Notes: a model not told the origin generated them from the sequence alone. 23,331 nt of DNA from an uncultured Clostridia bacterium (GCA_948745425.1 CAPZDM010000023.1:1-23331), one strand, 5' to 3'. Counted from the stretch's first letter, positions 8,054-16,891 are shown. Numbers and translations: made by a program.

Positions 8054-8938
8054 ATGGAAAAGGCGAAAGTTTATTTTGGTAAAAACATAACTCCAGAAAA
8101 TGTAATTAACATTTATGAAAAACTAGGAGTTAAATTACAAGGAAAAGTTGCAGTTAAATTACATTCTGGAGAAAAGGGAAACCAAAATTACTTAAGAGCA
8201 GAGTTTGTAAAGCCAATAATTGAATATGTTAAAGGAAGTGTTGTAGAATGTAATACAGCATATGATGGAGCAAGAAATTCAACAGAAAAGCATGAAAAGT
8301 TAATGAAAGAACATAACTGGACTAAGTATTTTAATGTTGATATTATGGATGGAGAAGGTCCAGATTTGGTATTAGATATTCCAAATGGTAAAGTAATAAA
8401 AGAGAACTATGTTGGAAAAAATCTTAAAAACTATGATTCAATGCTAGTATTATCACATTTTAAGGGACATCCAATGGGAGGATATGGAGGAGCATTAAAA
8501 CAATTATCAATAGGAGTATCTTCAACAGCAGGAAAGTCATGGATTCATACAGCAGGGAAAACTTTAAAACAAGAAGAACTATGGGATTATGTTGCAAAAC
8601 AAGATGACTTCTTAGAAGCTATGGCAGATGCAGCGTCTTCTGTTGTAAAATACTTTGGAGAAAATATTGTATACATTAATATAATGTGTAATCTATCAGT
8701 AGACTGTGATTGTTGTGCAATAGCAGAAGAACCATGTATGAAAGATATTGGAATTCTAGCAAGTACTGACCCAATTGCAATAGACCAAGCATGTATAGAT
8801 TTAATTTATAACTCAAAAGATGAAGGAAGAAATCATTTTGTACAAAGAGTAGAAAGACAACACGGAATTCATACTATAGAAGCAGCAACTGAACTTGGAT
8901 TTGGTACAAGAGAATATGAATTAATTAATATAGATTAA
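8054..8938 (+). CDS. DUF362 domain-containing protein
   Basis: 294 residues. The conserved DUF362 elements are present: VKLHSGEKGNQNYLR near 34-48, SHFKGHPMGGYGGALKQLSIG near 134-154, and the C-terminal DIGILASTDPIAIDQACIDL. A Cys cluster (C218, C220, C221 and C228) sits before the last motif. Many DUF362 proteins carry extra ferredoxin-type 4Fe-4S motifs, which are absent here. The biochemical role of this family is not established. It lies 19 bases after the TfoX-N gene and 34 before the ECF S component. Confidence 0.88.
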   Translation: MEKAKVYFGKNITPENVINIYEKLGVKLQGKVAVKLHSGEKGNQNYLRAEFVKPIIEYVKGSVVECNTAYDGARNSTEKHEKLMKEHNWTKYFNVDIMDGEGPDLVLDIPNGKVIKENYVGKNLKNYDSMLVLSHFKGHPMGGYGGALKQLSIGVSSTAGKSWIHTAGKTLKQEELWDYVAKQDDFLEAMADAASSVVKYFGENIVYINIMCNLSVDCDCCAIAEEPCMKDIGILASTDPIAIDQACIDLIYNSKDEGRNHFVQRVERQHGIHTIEAATELGFGTREYELINID

Positions 8939-8972
8939 TATATAATTACAAAAAACAAGGAGGATTTTAAAT

Positions 8973-9539
8973 ATGTTAGAAAAACAAACAATAGAAAAGC
9001 AAAATGGCTTTATAGAAGTTTTATCAAATAAAAAGGCAAAATATATTATTGGAACATCACTATTAAGTGTAATAGGTATTGTATTACCTAGAATATTTCA
9101 TGTTTTAGCAGGAAATTCAGCAGGTGCAACATTTTTACCAATGCATATTGCTGTATTAATTTCTGCACTAGCATTTGGGGCAATATCTGCAAGTATTGTT
9201 GCAGGAAGTTCAGTTATTTTTAGTTATCTTTTAACTGGTATGCCTAGTATAGATAGATTACCATATATGCTTATAGAACTTCTCATATATGCCATATTAT
9301 TAAGCTTATTTAATAAAAAATTCAATTCTTATATATCATTAATTGCAACTATTATTTTAGGTAGAGTTCTATATGCAGTAATACTATTTATAGCAATTAA
9401 TATATTTGCATTACCTACTTATGGAATATCTGTAATAGAAAGCATAAAAGTAGGATTACCAGGACTTGCAATTCAACTAATGTGTGTACCATTTATAGCT
9501 AAGATAATAAATGAAAGGTTAAAATTAAAAAATGACTAA
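8973..9539 (+). CDS. ECF transporter S component family protein (substrate unknown)
   Basis: 188 residues with five or six predicted helices (about 29-45, 56-78, 85-105, 108-122, 128-150 and 160-180). The segment LPRIFHVLAGNSAGATFLPMHIAVL is close to a block common to vitamin/metabolite-binding S components of group II ECF transporters. These proteins bind the substrate in the membrane and borrow a shared EcfA/A'/T module encoded elsewhere. None of those subunits is in this window. The start follows AAGGAGG. The DUF1893 gene overlaps its end by 8 bases, which suggests linked function. The substrate cannot be assigned from the sequence alone. Confidence 0.75.
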   Translation: MLEKQTIEKQNGFIEVLSNKKAKYIIGTSLLSVIGIVLPRIFHVLAGNSAGATFLPMHIAVLISALAFGAISASIVAGSSVIFSYLLTGMPSIDRLPYMLIELLIYAILLSLFNKKFNSYISLIATIILGRVLYAVILFIAINIFALPTYGISVIESIKVGLPGLAIQLMCVPFIAKIINERLKLKND

Positions 9540-9936
9540 TATAGAAATTGTAAAAGAAAAGCTATATAGTACAAATGCAAGTTTAGTGGTATTATACTCA
9601 AATGGAGAAATAAAAGAATATTATCAAAATAGAATAAAAGATATAAAAGAAATTTTGCACAATGATAGGCAAGCCTTACAAGGAGCAGTTATTGCAGATA
9701 AAGTGATAGGAAAAGTTGCAAGCAGTATATTAACAATTGCAGGAGTAGAAGAAATTTATGCTGATGTTATGAGCAAATATGCTATTCCAGTACTAGATAA
9801 AAATAATATAAAATACCAATATAAAAATCTTGTAGATTTTATTCAAAACAATGAAAAAACAGGAATGTGTCCTATGGAAAATAAGTATAAAGAAGAAAAG
9901 GATATTAGTAAAATTTATAATCAAATTATAGAATAG
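9532..9936 (+). CDS. DUF1893 protein (deaminase-like fold)
   Basis: 134 residues matching the DUF1893 family (TM1506-like, a cytidine-deaminase-related fold). Visible family features are SLVVLYSNGEIKEYYQNRIKDI near 17-38, LQGAVIADKVIGKVAS near 48-63, and the C-terminal KTGMCPMENKY. In classical deaminases the zinc is held by a HAE/CAE and PCxxC pair. I see no full set here, so catalysis is doubtful. It overlaps the ECF S gene by 8 bases and is surely co-translated. Function unknown. Confidence 0.85.
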   Translation: MTNIEIVKEKLYSTNASLVVLYSNGEIKEYYQNRIKDIKEILHNDRQALQGAVIADKVIGKVASSILTIAGVEEIYADVMSKYAIPVLDKNNIKYQYKNLVDFIQNNEKTGMCPMENKYKEEKDISKIYNQIIE

Positions 9937-9944
9937 GAGAATTT

Positions 9945-10061
9945 ATGAAATATAAGAAGATAAGCTATGAAACAACTACAAAATTTAATAAAAAAATTCT
10001 AATTACTACCCCTGCATATGATTCAAAATATGAGAGACATATTAGATATATAGAAAAATGA
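9945..10061 (+). CDS. Small ORF, 38 residues, unknown
   Basis: It begins 8 bases after the DUF1893 stop with TAGGAGA as a possible ribosome binding site. It encodes a basic peptide (MKYKKISYETTTKF..., ending RHIRYIEK) without a membrane segment. I do not recognise it. It may be a real small operon member or the start of a decayed gene, since the next 400 bases hold gene remains. Confidence 0.35.
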   Translation: MKYKKISYETTTKFNKKILITTPAYDSKYERHIRYIEK

Positions 10062-10140
10062 TTATAAAAATGACAATTAGTATGAGAAAATAATCAAAAA
10101 ACTCATAACTACATATTATGATATGTAAGGAGGAGTAATA

Positions 10141-10348
10141 ATGAAAGTATTTATTTTCTCAAAGAAGAAAGCATACATTTGCTCTAATTTTAATGCATGA
10201 TACAAAAGATGTAAGCAATAGTTCGGAAGCATTAAAAGATTCTATAGATTATTTAAAATCGGCAGGATATACATTTGAAAATTTTTACGATATGGGGTTC
10301 ATTAAATATAATAAATATATTTCTGAAATATGCTTAAATTCTTACTGA
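10141..10348 (+). pseudogene. Decayed polysaccharide deacetylase (peptidoglycan deacetylase type)
   Basis: A good ribosome binding site (AAGGAGGAG, about 10127-10135) and ATG at 10141 start MKVFIFSKKKA, which looks like a cytoplasmic N-terminus before a membrane anchor; this frame stops after 19 codons. In the +1 frame from 10175, 57 codons follow with ALILMHDTKD and IDYLKSAGYTFENFY. These match the end of NodB-type deacetylases (the I-L-M-H-D motif, then the last helix). The catalytic body of about 200 residues is missing. A large internal deletion that joined the two ends is the simplest reading. The frame ends at 10348. It is not a TTACGG type break. Confidence 0.7.
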
Positions 10349-10472
10349 AAATTTGAATAAACTACTACACAAATTTATAAAGATGTGATAAAATAATTTA
10401 GTAAAAAATGAAGAGTGAAAAGGAAATAGTACAAAATTTGTTTTTCGCAAATTTCGAAGGAGGAGATTAGTC

Positions 10473-11198
10473 ATGTCAGGACATAGCAAATGGCACAATA
10501 TCCAAGCAAAAAAAGGGAAAGCAGATGCTGCAAGAGGAAAAATATTTACTAAATTAGGAAGAGAATTATTAATTGCTGTAAAGCAAGGAGGACCAGACCC
10601 TGCAGGAAACTCTAAGTTAAAAGATGTTATAGCAAAATGTAAAGCAGCAAATATGCCAAATGATACTATAAATAATGCAATAAAAAGAGCAGCAGGAGAA
10701 GGAAGTAATGAAAACTATGAAGAAATTACATATGAAGGATATGGACCAAATGGAGTTGCCATAATTGTAAATGCAACAACAGACAATAGAAATAGAACAG
10801 CTGCAGATGTAAGACATGCATTTGATAAATCAGGAGGATCATTAGGAACTAATGGATGTGTATCATATATGTTTAATAGAAAAGGTATAATAATTATAGA
10901 GCAAGCAAGCACAAATATGAGTGAAGACGAATTAATGATGCTTGCATTAGACTGTGGAGCAGATGACTTTGAAGCTGGGGAAGATTATTACGAAATTTCA
11001 ACATCACCAGAAAGCTTTTCACAGGTAAGAGAAAAATTAGAAGAAAATGGATTAGAATTTGTTGAAGCAGATATTCAAATGGTACCAACATCATATATAA
11101 AACTAGATGAACATGGTGCAGAAGTGATGGAAAAACTATTGGAAAGACTAGATGACTTAGATGATGTATCAGAAGTATTCCATAATTGGGAAGAGTAA
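10473..11198 (+). CDS. YebC/PmpR family protein
   Basis: 241 residues, the standard length. The start MSGHSKWHNIQAKKGKADAARGKIFTK is diagnostic, followed by GGPDPAGNSKLKDVIAKCKAANMPNDTINNAIKRA and EGYGPNGVAIIV. YebC-type proteins were first described as DNA-binding regulators; recent work on relatives also supports a role in translation elongation on proline-rich stretches, as for TACO1. The start follows AAGGAGGAG. It appears to be a single-gene unit with its own terminator. Confidence 0.97.
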   Translation: MSGHSKWHNIQAKKGKADAARGKIFTKLGRELLIAVKQGGPDPAGNSKLKDVIAKCKAANMPNDTINNAIKRAAGEGSNENYEEITYEGYGPNGVAIIVNATTDNRNRTAADVRHAFDKSGGSLGTNGCVSYMFNRKGIIIIEQASTNMSEDELMMLALDCGADDFEAGEDYYEISTSPESFSQVREKLEENGLEFVEADIQMVPTSYIKLDEHGAEVMEKLLERLDDLDDVSEVFHNWEE

Positions 11199-11200
11199 CA

Positions 11201-11232
11201 ATTATGGAATATTAGTTAGCTAATTCCATAAT
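11201..11232. repeat. Inverted repeat after yebC
   Basis: ATTATGGAAT (11201-11210) and ATTCCATAAT (11223-11232) are perfect reverse complements. The loop has no following T-run; the real terminator comes 16 bases later. It may aid RNA 3'-end stability. Confidence 0.5.
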
Positions 11233-11247
11233 ATGGAAAAACAATAA

Positions 11248-11279
11248 ATGGCAGACTTTATGTCTGTCATTTGTTTTCT
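11248..11279 (+). terminator. Intrinsic terminator of yebC
   Basis: ATGGCAGAC (11248-11256) pairs with GTCTGTCAT (11262-11270), one G-T pair, loop TTTAT, followed by TTGTTTTCT. The GGCAGAC...GTCTG core is shared with the hairpin at 14831. Confidence 0.8.
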
Positions 11280-11358
11280 ATACAAAAGGTAATATTATTG
11301 TTTAAATAATAATATTTATGGAAGAATAATAAAAAAACTTTTGGAGGAAAGATAATTA

Positions 11359-13060
11359 ATGAAAGAAATGCTAAAATATTTAAAACCATATAAGAAAGAA
11401 TTAACATTTGGACCATTATTTAAACTATTTGAAGCGATAATAGAAATATCTTTACCAATAATGATTGCTAAAATTATAGACAATTATACTAATTTAACTA
11501 CTAAACAAATATTACTATATACAATAGGGATATTAATGTTAGTATTAATTGGTTTTTGTAGTGCAAGTACTAGTCAATATTTTGCAGCAAAAGCATCACA
11601 GGGTTATGGAACAAATTTAAGAAAAAAATTTTATAAACATGTATCACAATTATCAGACAAACAAATATATCAATATGGAACATCAGCACTTGTAAACAGA
11701 ATTACAAATGATATAAACAATTTAGAAGTAGCAATTGCAATGTTTATAAGATTAGTATTAAGGTCACCATTTATTTGTATAGGTTCATTAATAATGATTT
11801 TTATAATAAATGCTAAAATTGCAATAACAGTAATTCTTGCATTAATTATACTATCAATATCTATATATATAATTTTTAAAATCAGTTCAAAATTACAAAG
11901 AACGCTTAACCTAAAAATAGATGAAACATTAGTTAGAATAAAGGAAAACTTAGTTAATATTAGGCTAATAAGGAGTTTTAACACAAAAACATTTGAAAAA
12001 GAGAAATTTGATATACAAAACAATAAAATTCATGAAATATCATCAAAATATAATTTCATATCAAATTTATTAACTCCCAGTAATGTAATTATTTTAAATA
12101 TAGCAATAGTATTAGTTTTATACATTTCCAAGGTATATGTAAATAATATTTCAATAGGAAATTTAATTGCTATTATTAATTATATTTCTCAAATGACCAA
12201 TGCAATTATAGTGCTATCAAATTTAATAGTAATATATACAAGAGCATTTGTATCTGCAAATAGAATAGCAGAAATAATGAGAATAAAACCAGATATGCAA
12301 TATGGAAAATTAGATACAATAGAAAATACAGAAAACGCCATAACATTACAAAATATAAGCTTTGCATATAATAGACAATCAGAATTAATAAACAACCTTA
12401 ATTTAACAATAAAAAAAGGAGAAATAATAGGGATAATAGGTTTTACTGCTAGTGGAAAAACAAGCCTATTAAATCTAATAAATAGAAATTATGATGTAGA
12501 TTCAGGCGAAATCTTAATATTTGGAAAATATATAAAATATTATACAAAGCAAACTTTAAAAGATAATATTAGAATAATCTCACAAAAGAAACAATTTTTT
12601 ACTGGAACAATAGAAGAAAATATAAAATTACGGGCAAGAAATAGATGAACAAACTCTATATAAAGCATTAGAAAAATCAGATTCACTAGAATTTATTGAA
12701 AAAATGAGAGATAAAAAAAATACTTTATTAGAAGGAAATGGAGCAAATCTATCAGGAGGACAAAGGCAAAGAATAGCACTAGCTAGAGCATTTATTAGTA
12801 AACCTAAAATATTAATATTAGATGATATAACAAGTAGTGTAGATGTTAAAACAGAAGAAAAAATTTTAAATAATATATACAATTTTGTTAAAGAAAACAA
12901 TATTACAACTATAATATCAGCACAAAAAGTATCTTCTTTGAAAAATTGTGATAGAATAATAGTTATGAATGATGGAAAGGTAGAACAAATAGGAAATCAT
13001 ATAGAATTACAAAACACATCAGAAATTTATAAAGAAATATTACAATTACAGAAATTGTAA
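11359..13060 (+). CDS. Heterodimeric ABC exporter subunit 1 (LmrC/BmrC-like), interrupted by a +1 frameshift
   Basis: An N-terminal six-helix exporter domain (about 1-310, start MKEMLKYLKPYKKEL) is followed by an ATPase domain. Walker A is GFTASGKT (361-368). The zero frame ends at 12646-12648 after IKL-RARNR. Skipping C12631 restores IKL-GQEIDEQTLYKAL and runs to 13060, giving 566 residues. In the restored part the signature LSGGQRQR is canonical (464-471), but the catalytic Glu after Walker B is Asp (D488-D489) and the H-loop His is Gln (Q522). This is the degenerate-site subunit of an asymmetric exporter. GGAGG at about 11343 is the ribosome binding site. The partner gene is intact 46 bases downstream. 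The break is the same heptamer, ATTACGG, as at 4430. Confidence 0.85.
12627..12633 (+). other. +1 frameshift site 2 (ATTACGG)
   Basis: Frame codons are TTA (12628-12630) and CGG (12631-12633), followed by a TGA stop at 12646. Skipping the C gives TTA-GGG (Leu-Gly) and the complete ATPase domain. The same seven bases, in the same frame phase, occur at 4430-4436. No internal Shine-Dalgarno is evident just before this site. Confidence 0.7.
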
Positions 13061-13106
13061 GTGCGCCATTTAGGCATCTGTGCTTTCAATGAAGGAGATA
13101 AATATT

Positions 13107-14783
13107 ATGAAAAAATATATCTTAAAGGATAAAAAAGCATTATTAATAATATCAATTTTTACAATACTTGTGTCCATACTTACAGTAATAGCACCAATAT
13201 ATGTTGGAAAAATAATTGATAACTTCATAGAATTATCATATAAAGAATTTATCATTAATTTAATTATTTTGGTAACTTTATATGTAGTAATATACATATT
13301 TAGTATTTTACAAGTAAAATTTTTATCAAAGATGATTGCAAGAATTCAAAAAGAAGTAAGAGAAGATTTATTTTTAAAAATAAATAATATTAAAATAAAA
13401 GAAATAGATAAAATTGAATATGGAAATATTTTAAATCAATTTAGTATAGACATTGAAAATATTTCAAATGGAATTATTCAAGGATTACCTAAAATTATAA
13501 GTGGTATTGTAATTGTGATTTTTTCTATTATAGTAATGCTTAAAATAAATATTAAAATGTCTGCAATTTTGATAATTGTTGCACCAGTAATGTACTTTAT
13601 TTCAAGGTGGATAACAAAAAACACAAATATATTTTTTAAAGATAGAGCAAATGTTATTGCTAAATTAAACAATAATGTAGAGGAATTTATTACTTATCAA
13701 AACACAGTAAAAAACTTTAATTATGAAGAAGTAGCAGAAAGAAATTTTGACAAATTAAATATAGAATTATATAAAACAGGAGTAAAAGCTGGGTTTTATT
13801 CAGCACTAACTAATCCTGCTACTAGATTAGTATCAAATACAGGTTATGTTATAACTGGAATTATTGGAGTAATATTAATGCTAAATGGAGAAATAACAAT
13901 TGGGGGCATTACGACTTTTCTAATGTATACAAGTATATTTACAAGACCATTTAACGAGATTACAGCGATTTTATCAGAACTACAAACAGCATTTGCTTCA
14001 TCTAAAAGAATAGATAAATTTTTAAATAGTGAAGACGAGAAATTTGAAGCTACAAAAAAACACATAATAAAAGGAAGTATAGAATTTAAAAACGTAGACT
14101 TTTCATACACAAAAGAACCATTTATAAAAAACTTTAATTTAAAAGTAGAAGTAGGAGAAAAGGTTGCCATTGTAGGAAAAACAGGGGCTGGAAAAACTAC
14201 AATAGTTAATCTATTAATGAGATTTTATGAAATAGATAAAGGAAACATATATATTGATGGAACTAATATAAAAGATATATCAATAAAAGAACTAAGAGAA
14301 AATATTGGTATAGTATTACAGGACACGAAGTTATTTACAGACACAGTAAAAGAAAATATAGCATATGGGTTAAAAGATATATCAGAAGACGAAATAAAAA
14401 AAGTAGCAAAACTGGCAAAAGCAGACTCATTTATAGAAAAATTACCAAACAAATATGAAACAATAATCAATAATGAAATGCTATCAGAAGGAGAAATACA
14501 ATTAATAACAATAGCTAGAGTAATGTTAAGAAATCCAAGTATATTAATATTAGATGAAGCTACAAGTAATGTGGATTTAATAACTGAAAATAAAATACAA
14601 CAAAGTATGTTAGAATTAATGAAAGGAAAAACCACTTTTATAATTGCACACAGGCTTTCAACCATACAAAAAGCAGACAGAATATTATATTTAGAAAATG
14701 GAAATATAGTAGAACAAGGAACACATGAAGAACTATTATCTAAAAAGGGAAAATATTTTGATTTATACACAAATCAATTATAG
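13107..14783 (+). CDS. Heterodimeric ABC exporter subunit 2 (LmrD/BmrD-like)
   Basis: 558 residues from the ATG at 13107, chosen because GAAGGAG (13091-13097) lies 9 bases upstream; an in-frame ATG at 13080 has no ribosome binding site. Six helices (about 1-300) precede the ATPase domain. Walker A is GKTGAGKT (357-364), Walker B has the catalytic Glu (E484), and the switch His is present (H515), but the signature is LSEGE (459-463) instead of LSGGQ. Subunit 1 has the opposite pattern. So the dimer has one good ATP site (Walker motifs of this subunit with LSGGQ of subunit 1) and one degenerate site, as in BmrCD and TM287/288. It likely exports drugs or lipids. Confidence 0.92.
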   Translation: MKKYILKDKKALLIISIFTILVSILTVIAPIYVGKIIDNFIELSYKEFIINLIILVTLYVVIYIFSILQVKFLSKMIARIQKEVREDLFLKINNIKIKEIDKIEYGNILNQFSIDIENISNGIIQGLPKIISGIVIVIFSIIVMLKINIKMSAILIIVAPVMYFISRWITKNTNIFFKDRANVIAKLNNNVEEFITYQNTVKNFNYEEVAERNFDKLNIELYKTGVKAGFYSALTNPATRLVSNTGYVITGIIGVILMLNGEITIGGITTFLMYTSIFTRPFNEITAILSELQTAFASSKRIDKFLNSEDEKFEATKKHIIKGSIEFKNVDFSYTKEPFIKNFNLKVEVGEKVAIVGKTGAGKTTIVNLLMRFYEIDKGNIYIDGTNIKDISIKELRENIGIVLQDTKLFTDTVKENIAYGLKDISEDEIKKVAKLAKADSFIEKLPNKYETIINNEMLSEGEIQLITIARVMLRNPSILILDEATSNVDLITENKIQQSMLELMKGKTTFIIAHRLSTIQKADRILYLENGNIVEQGTHEELLSKKGKYFDLYTNQL

Positions 14784-14827
14784 AAGAATTTTTTGATTTA
14801 CATTAAAAAATAAGAAATTTAACATAT

Positions 14828-14855
14828 GTAGGGGCAGGACTTGTGTCTGCCCATT
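14828..14855. repeat. GTAGGGGCAG hairpin repeat
   Basis: GGGCA (14832-14836) pairs with TGCCC (14848-14852), and GAC (14838-14840) with GTC (14845-14847), leaving one bulged G and a TTGT loop. It begins GTAGGGGC like the element at 3180. There is no T-run after it, so it is a dispersed repeat more than a terminator. Confidence 0.65.
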
Positions 14856-14949
14856 GAATATACACAAATCATATTATATATAATATTTCGTTGCGTTTTT
14901 CCAAAAAATATTGTAAAATATAGATGAATATAAAATAAGGAGATAAAAT

Positions 14950-15759
14950 ATGACCCCTGAATTAAATAAAGTAAAAATGGTTTTTTTAGACATTGATGGA
15001 ACATTATACAACACTAAAAAACAGGTAACAGAATATACCAAAAATATTTTAAATAAAGCTAAAGACGAAAAAAAATATATTGTTCTATGCTCTGGAAGGA
15101 GCAATTCATCTGTATGTGAAATATCTAAAGATATAAACGCTTCAAAATATGTAATAGCATGTAATGGAAGTTTTGTTTATAATTATGAAAATGATATAGA
15201 AATATTTGAAAACGCATTAAAAAAAGAAACTTTAGAAAACATATGGAATATTTGTGAAAAAGAAGATGTAGAATTAGTTTTAGAGTCAAAGAAAATAACA
15301 TTTGGTAATGCCCAGGTTTGGAAAAGAGAACCAGATAAACATATTAAAATAAATGGAATAGAAGATATTAAAAATAAGAAAATAATGCAAATGGTAATAG
15401 ATAATGTAGGAATGGATAAGAGACAGAAAATAATGGAATTATTGCTAAATGATGAAGACATGGCATTACCAAACTATGGAATTAATAGATTAGGGAAGTT
15501 CTGGTTTGACATAAACAGTAAGAATATTGATAAAGGAGTAGGAATACAACATTTAATTAATAAGTTAGGAATAAAAAAAGAAGAAACAATAGGGTTTGGC
15601 GATGGTATAAATGATTGTGCAATGTTTAAAGCATGTGGAACAAGAGTAGCCATGGGAAATGCAAAAGAAGAACTAAAAAATATGGCAGACTATATAACGC
15701 TAACAAATGATCAAAATGGAGTTGCAACATTTATTGAAAAACACATTTTAAGTAAATAG
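14950..15759 (+). CDS. Cof-type HAD-IIB family hydrolase
   Basis: 269 residues, normal for Cof-type sugar-phosphate phosphatases. Motif I is DIDGT (nucleophile D14, acid/base D16), motif II is in VLCSGRSNSS, the motif III lysine is in NSKNIDKG, and motif IV is GFGDGINDCAMF, followed by AMGNAKEELKNMADYIT. The cap domain (about 85-190) sets the substrate and cannot be read from sequence. AAGGAG precedes the start by 8 bases. A weak promoter (TTGCGT, 17 bases, TAAAAT at 14914) may serve it. The enzyme is cytoplasmic and Mg-dependent by family. Confidence 0.92.
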   Translation: MTPELNKVKMVFLDIDGTLYNTKKQVTEYTKNILNKAKDEKKYIVLCSGRSNSSVCEISKDINASKYVIACNGSFVYNYENDIEIFENALKKETLENIWNICEKEDVELVLESKKITFGNAQVWKREPDKHIKINGIEDIKNKKIMQMVIDNVGMDKRQKIMELLLNDEDMALPNYGINRLGKFWFDINSKNIDKGVGIQHLINKLGIKKEETIGFGDGINDCAMFKACGTRVAMGNAKEELKNMADYITLTNDQNGVATFIEKHILSK

Positions 15760-15808
15760 TAAAAAAATTTTTAATAACCAAGTTTCAATAAATAGGAAGG
15801 AATAAAAG

Positions 15809-16876
15809 ATGGAGCAAATAAAAAGTTTTATTGAAAATATTAAAGAAAGAAATTTAATAGATGTTCTAATTGCTATAGTAATTGTCATAGTATTTTATAT
15901 GGTGAGTTCATTGTTTTCTAAATTAGTTATGAAACTATTAAAAATCAAAGGAAACGATAAAGAAAAAATTAAAAATAGTGATATATATAAAGCATTAAAA
16001 GGCATTTTTCTATGTATAGGAATTTACATAGCACTATTAGTATTAAATCTACCTGAAAATTGGTTTATTCTATGCTCAAAAATAGTTAGAATTTTTGTAA
16101 TTTTAAATGTTGCAAAATTAGTAGCAGAATTAATTTCTCCAGAATCCAAAATAATGAGAAAAGTAGGAGAGAGTGAAAAATTTTCAGAAAATAAAGTAGC
16201 AATAAGCGTAATTAGTAAAGTTATAAAAGTATTTTTATATATAGTCGCTGGATTTATGATTATAGCAGACTTAGGATATGATTTAAGTGGATTAATCACA
16301 GGTCTAGGGCTAAGTAGTGTGGTAATAGCACTTGCTGCACAAGAACTAGCAGAAAACCTATTAAGTGGATTTGCAATTATAACAGATAAGCCATTTGAAA
16401 TAGGAGATTATATTCAAGTTGGAAGCTATGCTGGAACTGTAGAAGAAATAAAATTTAGAAGTACTAAAATAAGAACAGCAGAAAATGCAGTAGTAACAAT
16501 ACAAAATTCTAAAATTGTAAGTGAATCAGTTGTAAATGTATCAAAAATAGATAAAAGAAGAATAGACTTAAGTTTAAGATTACCTTTAAATACTACAGCT
16601 AGTCAAATTTCAGAACTAATTGATTCAATAAAGCTAGTGTTATACAGTAATACAGAAGTAATACAAGACTCTCTACAAGTAAATGTAGGAGAAATAACAG
16701 AAGACTCAATAAAAATATCAATATACTTTTTCGTAAATATAATAGACTTTGCAGAATTCCTAAAATTCAAAACAAAAGCAAACTTAAATCTAATAACATT
16801 ATTAGAAAACAAAAAGATAAAATTAGCATATCCTATTAGGGAAATTTATATGAAAAAAGAGGAAGATACAAAATAA
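15809..16876 (+). CDS. MscS family mechanosensitive ion channel
   Basis: 355 residues. Helices lie near 18-40, 60-80, 85-105 and 135-155. The pore-lining third helix of the MscS core is GLITGLGLSSVVIALAAQEL (about 161-180), and AENLLSGFAIITDKPFEIGDYI continues into the beta domain. The C-terminal cage domain follows to the end. Such channels open under membrane tension and release solutes after osmotic downshock. It is 49 bases after the HAD gene with its own AGGAAGGA site. The window's next promoter begins right after its stop. Confidence 0.93.
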   Translation: MEQIKSFIENIKERNLIDVLIAIVIVIVFYMVSSLFSKLVMKLLKIKGNDKEKIKNSDIYKALKGIFLCIGIYIALLVLNLPENWFILCSKIVRIFVILNVAKLVAELISPESKIMRKVGESEKFSENKVAISVISKVIKVFLYIVAGFMIIADLGYDLSGLITGLGLSSVVIALAAQELAENLLSGFAIITDKPFEIGDYIQVGSYAGTVEEIKFRSTKIRTAENAVVTIQNSKIVSESVVNVSKIDKRRIDLSLRLPLNTTASQISELIDSIKLVLYSNTEVIQDSLQVNVGEITEDSIKISIYFFVNIIDFAEFLKFKTKANLNLITLLENKKIKLAYPIREIYMKKEEDTK

Positions 16877-16891
16877 TTACAAAATTTTCCC

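Noticed and set aside
4430..12633. Phase variation by slippage as the cause of the two ABC frameshifts
   Set aside because: Neither ATTACGG site is a homopolymer or short tandem repeat, so slipped-strand switching has no substrate.
12704..13060. Separate short ATP-binding gene starting at ATG 12704
   Set aside because: It has no ribosome binding site and begins in the middle of a helical subdomain; it is the end of the gene at 11359.
14225..14770. Long minus-strand ORF of 181 codons inside the exporter subunit 2
   Set aside because: It is opposite a gene with all ABC motifs; AT-rich coding DNA gives such hydrophobic antisense frames. The same holds for the other minus-strand frames.
14891..14919. 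Promoter for the HAD gene (TTGCGT, 17, TAAAAT)
   Set aside because: The -35 matches only three of six bases, so it is mentioned with the gene but not listed as a site.
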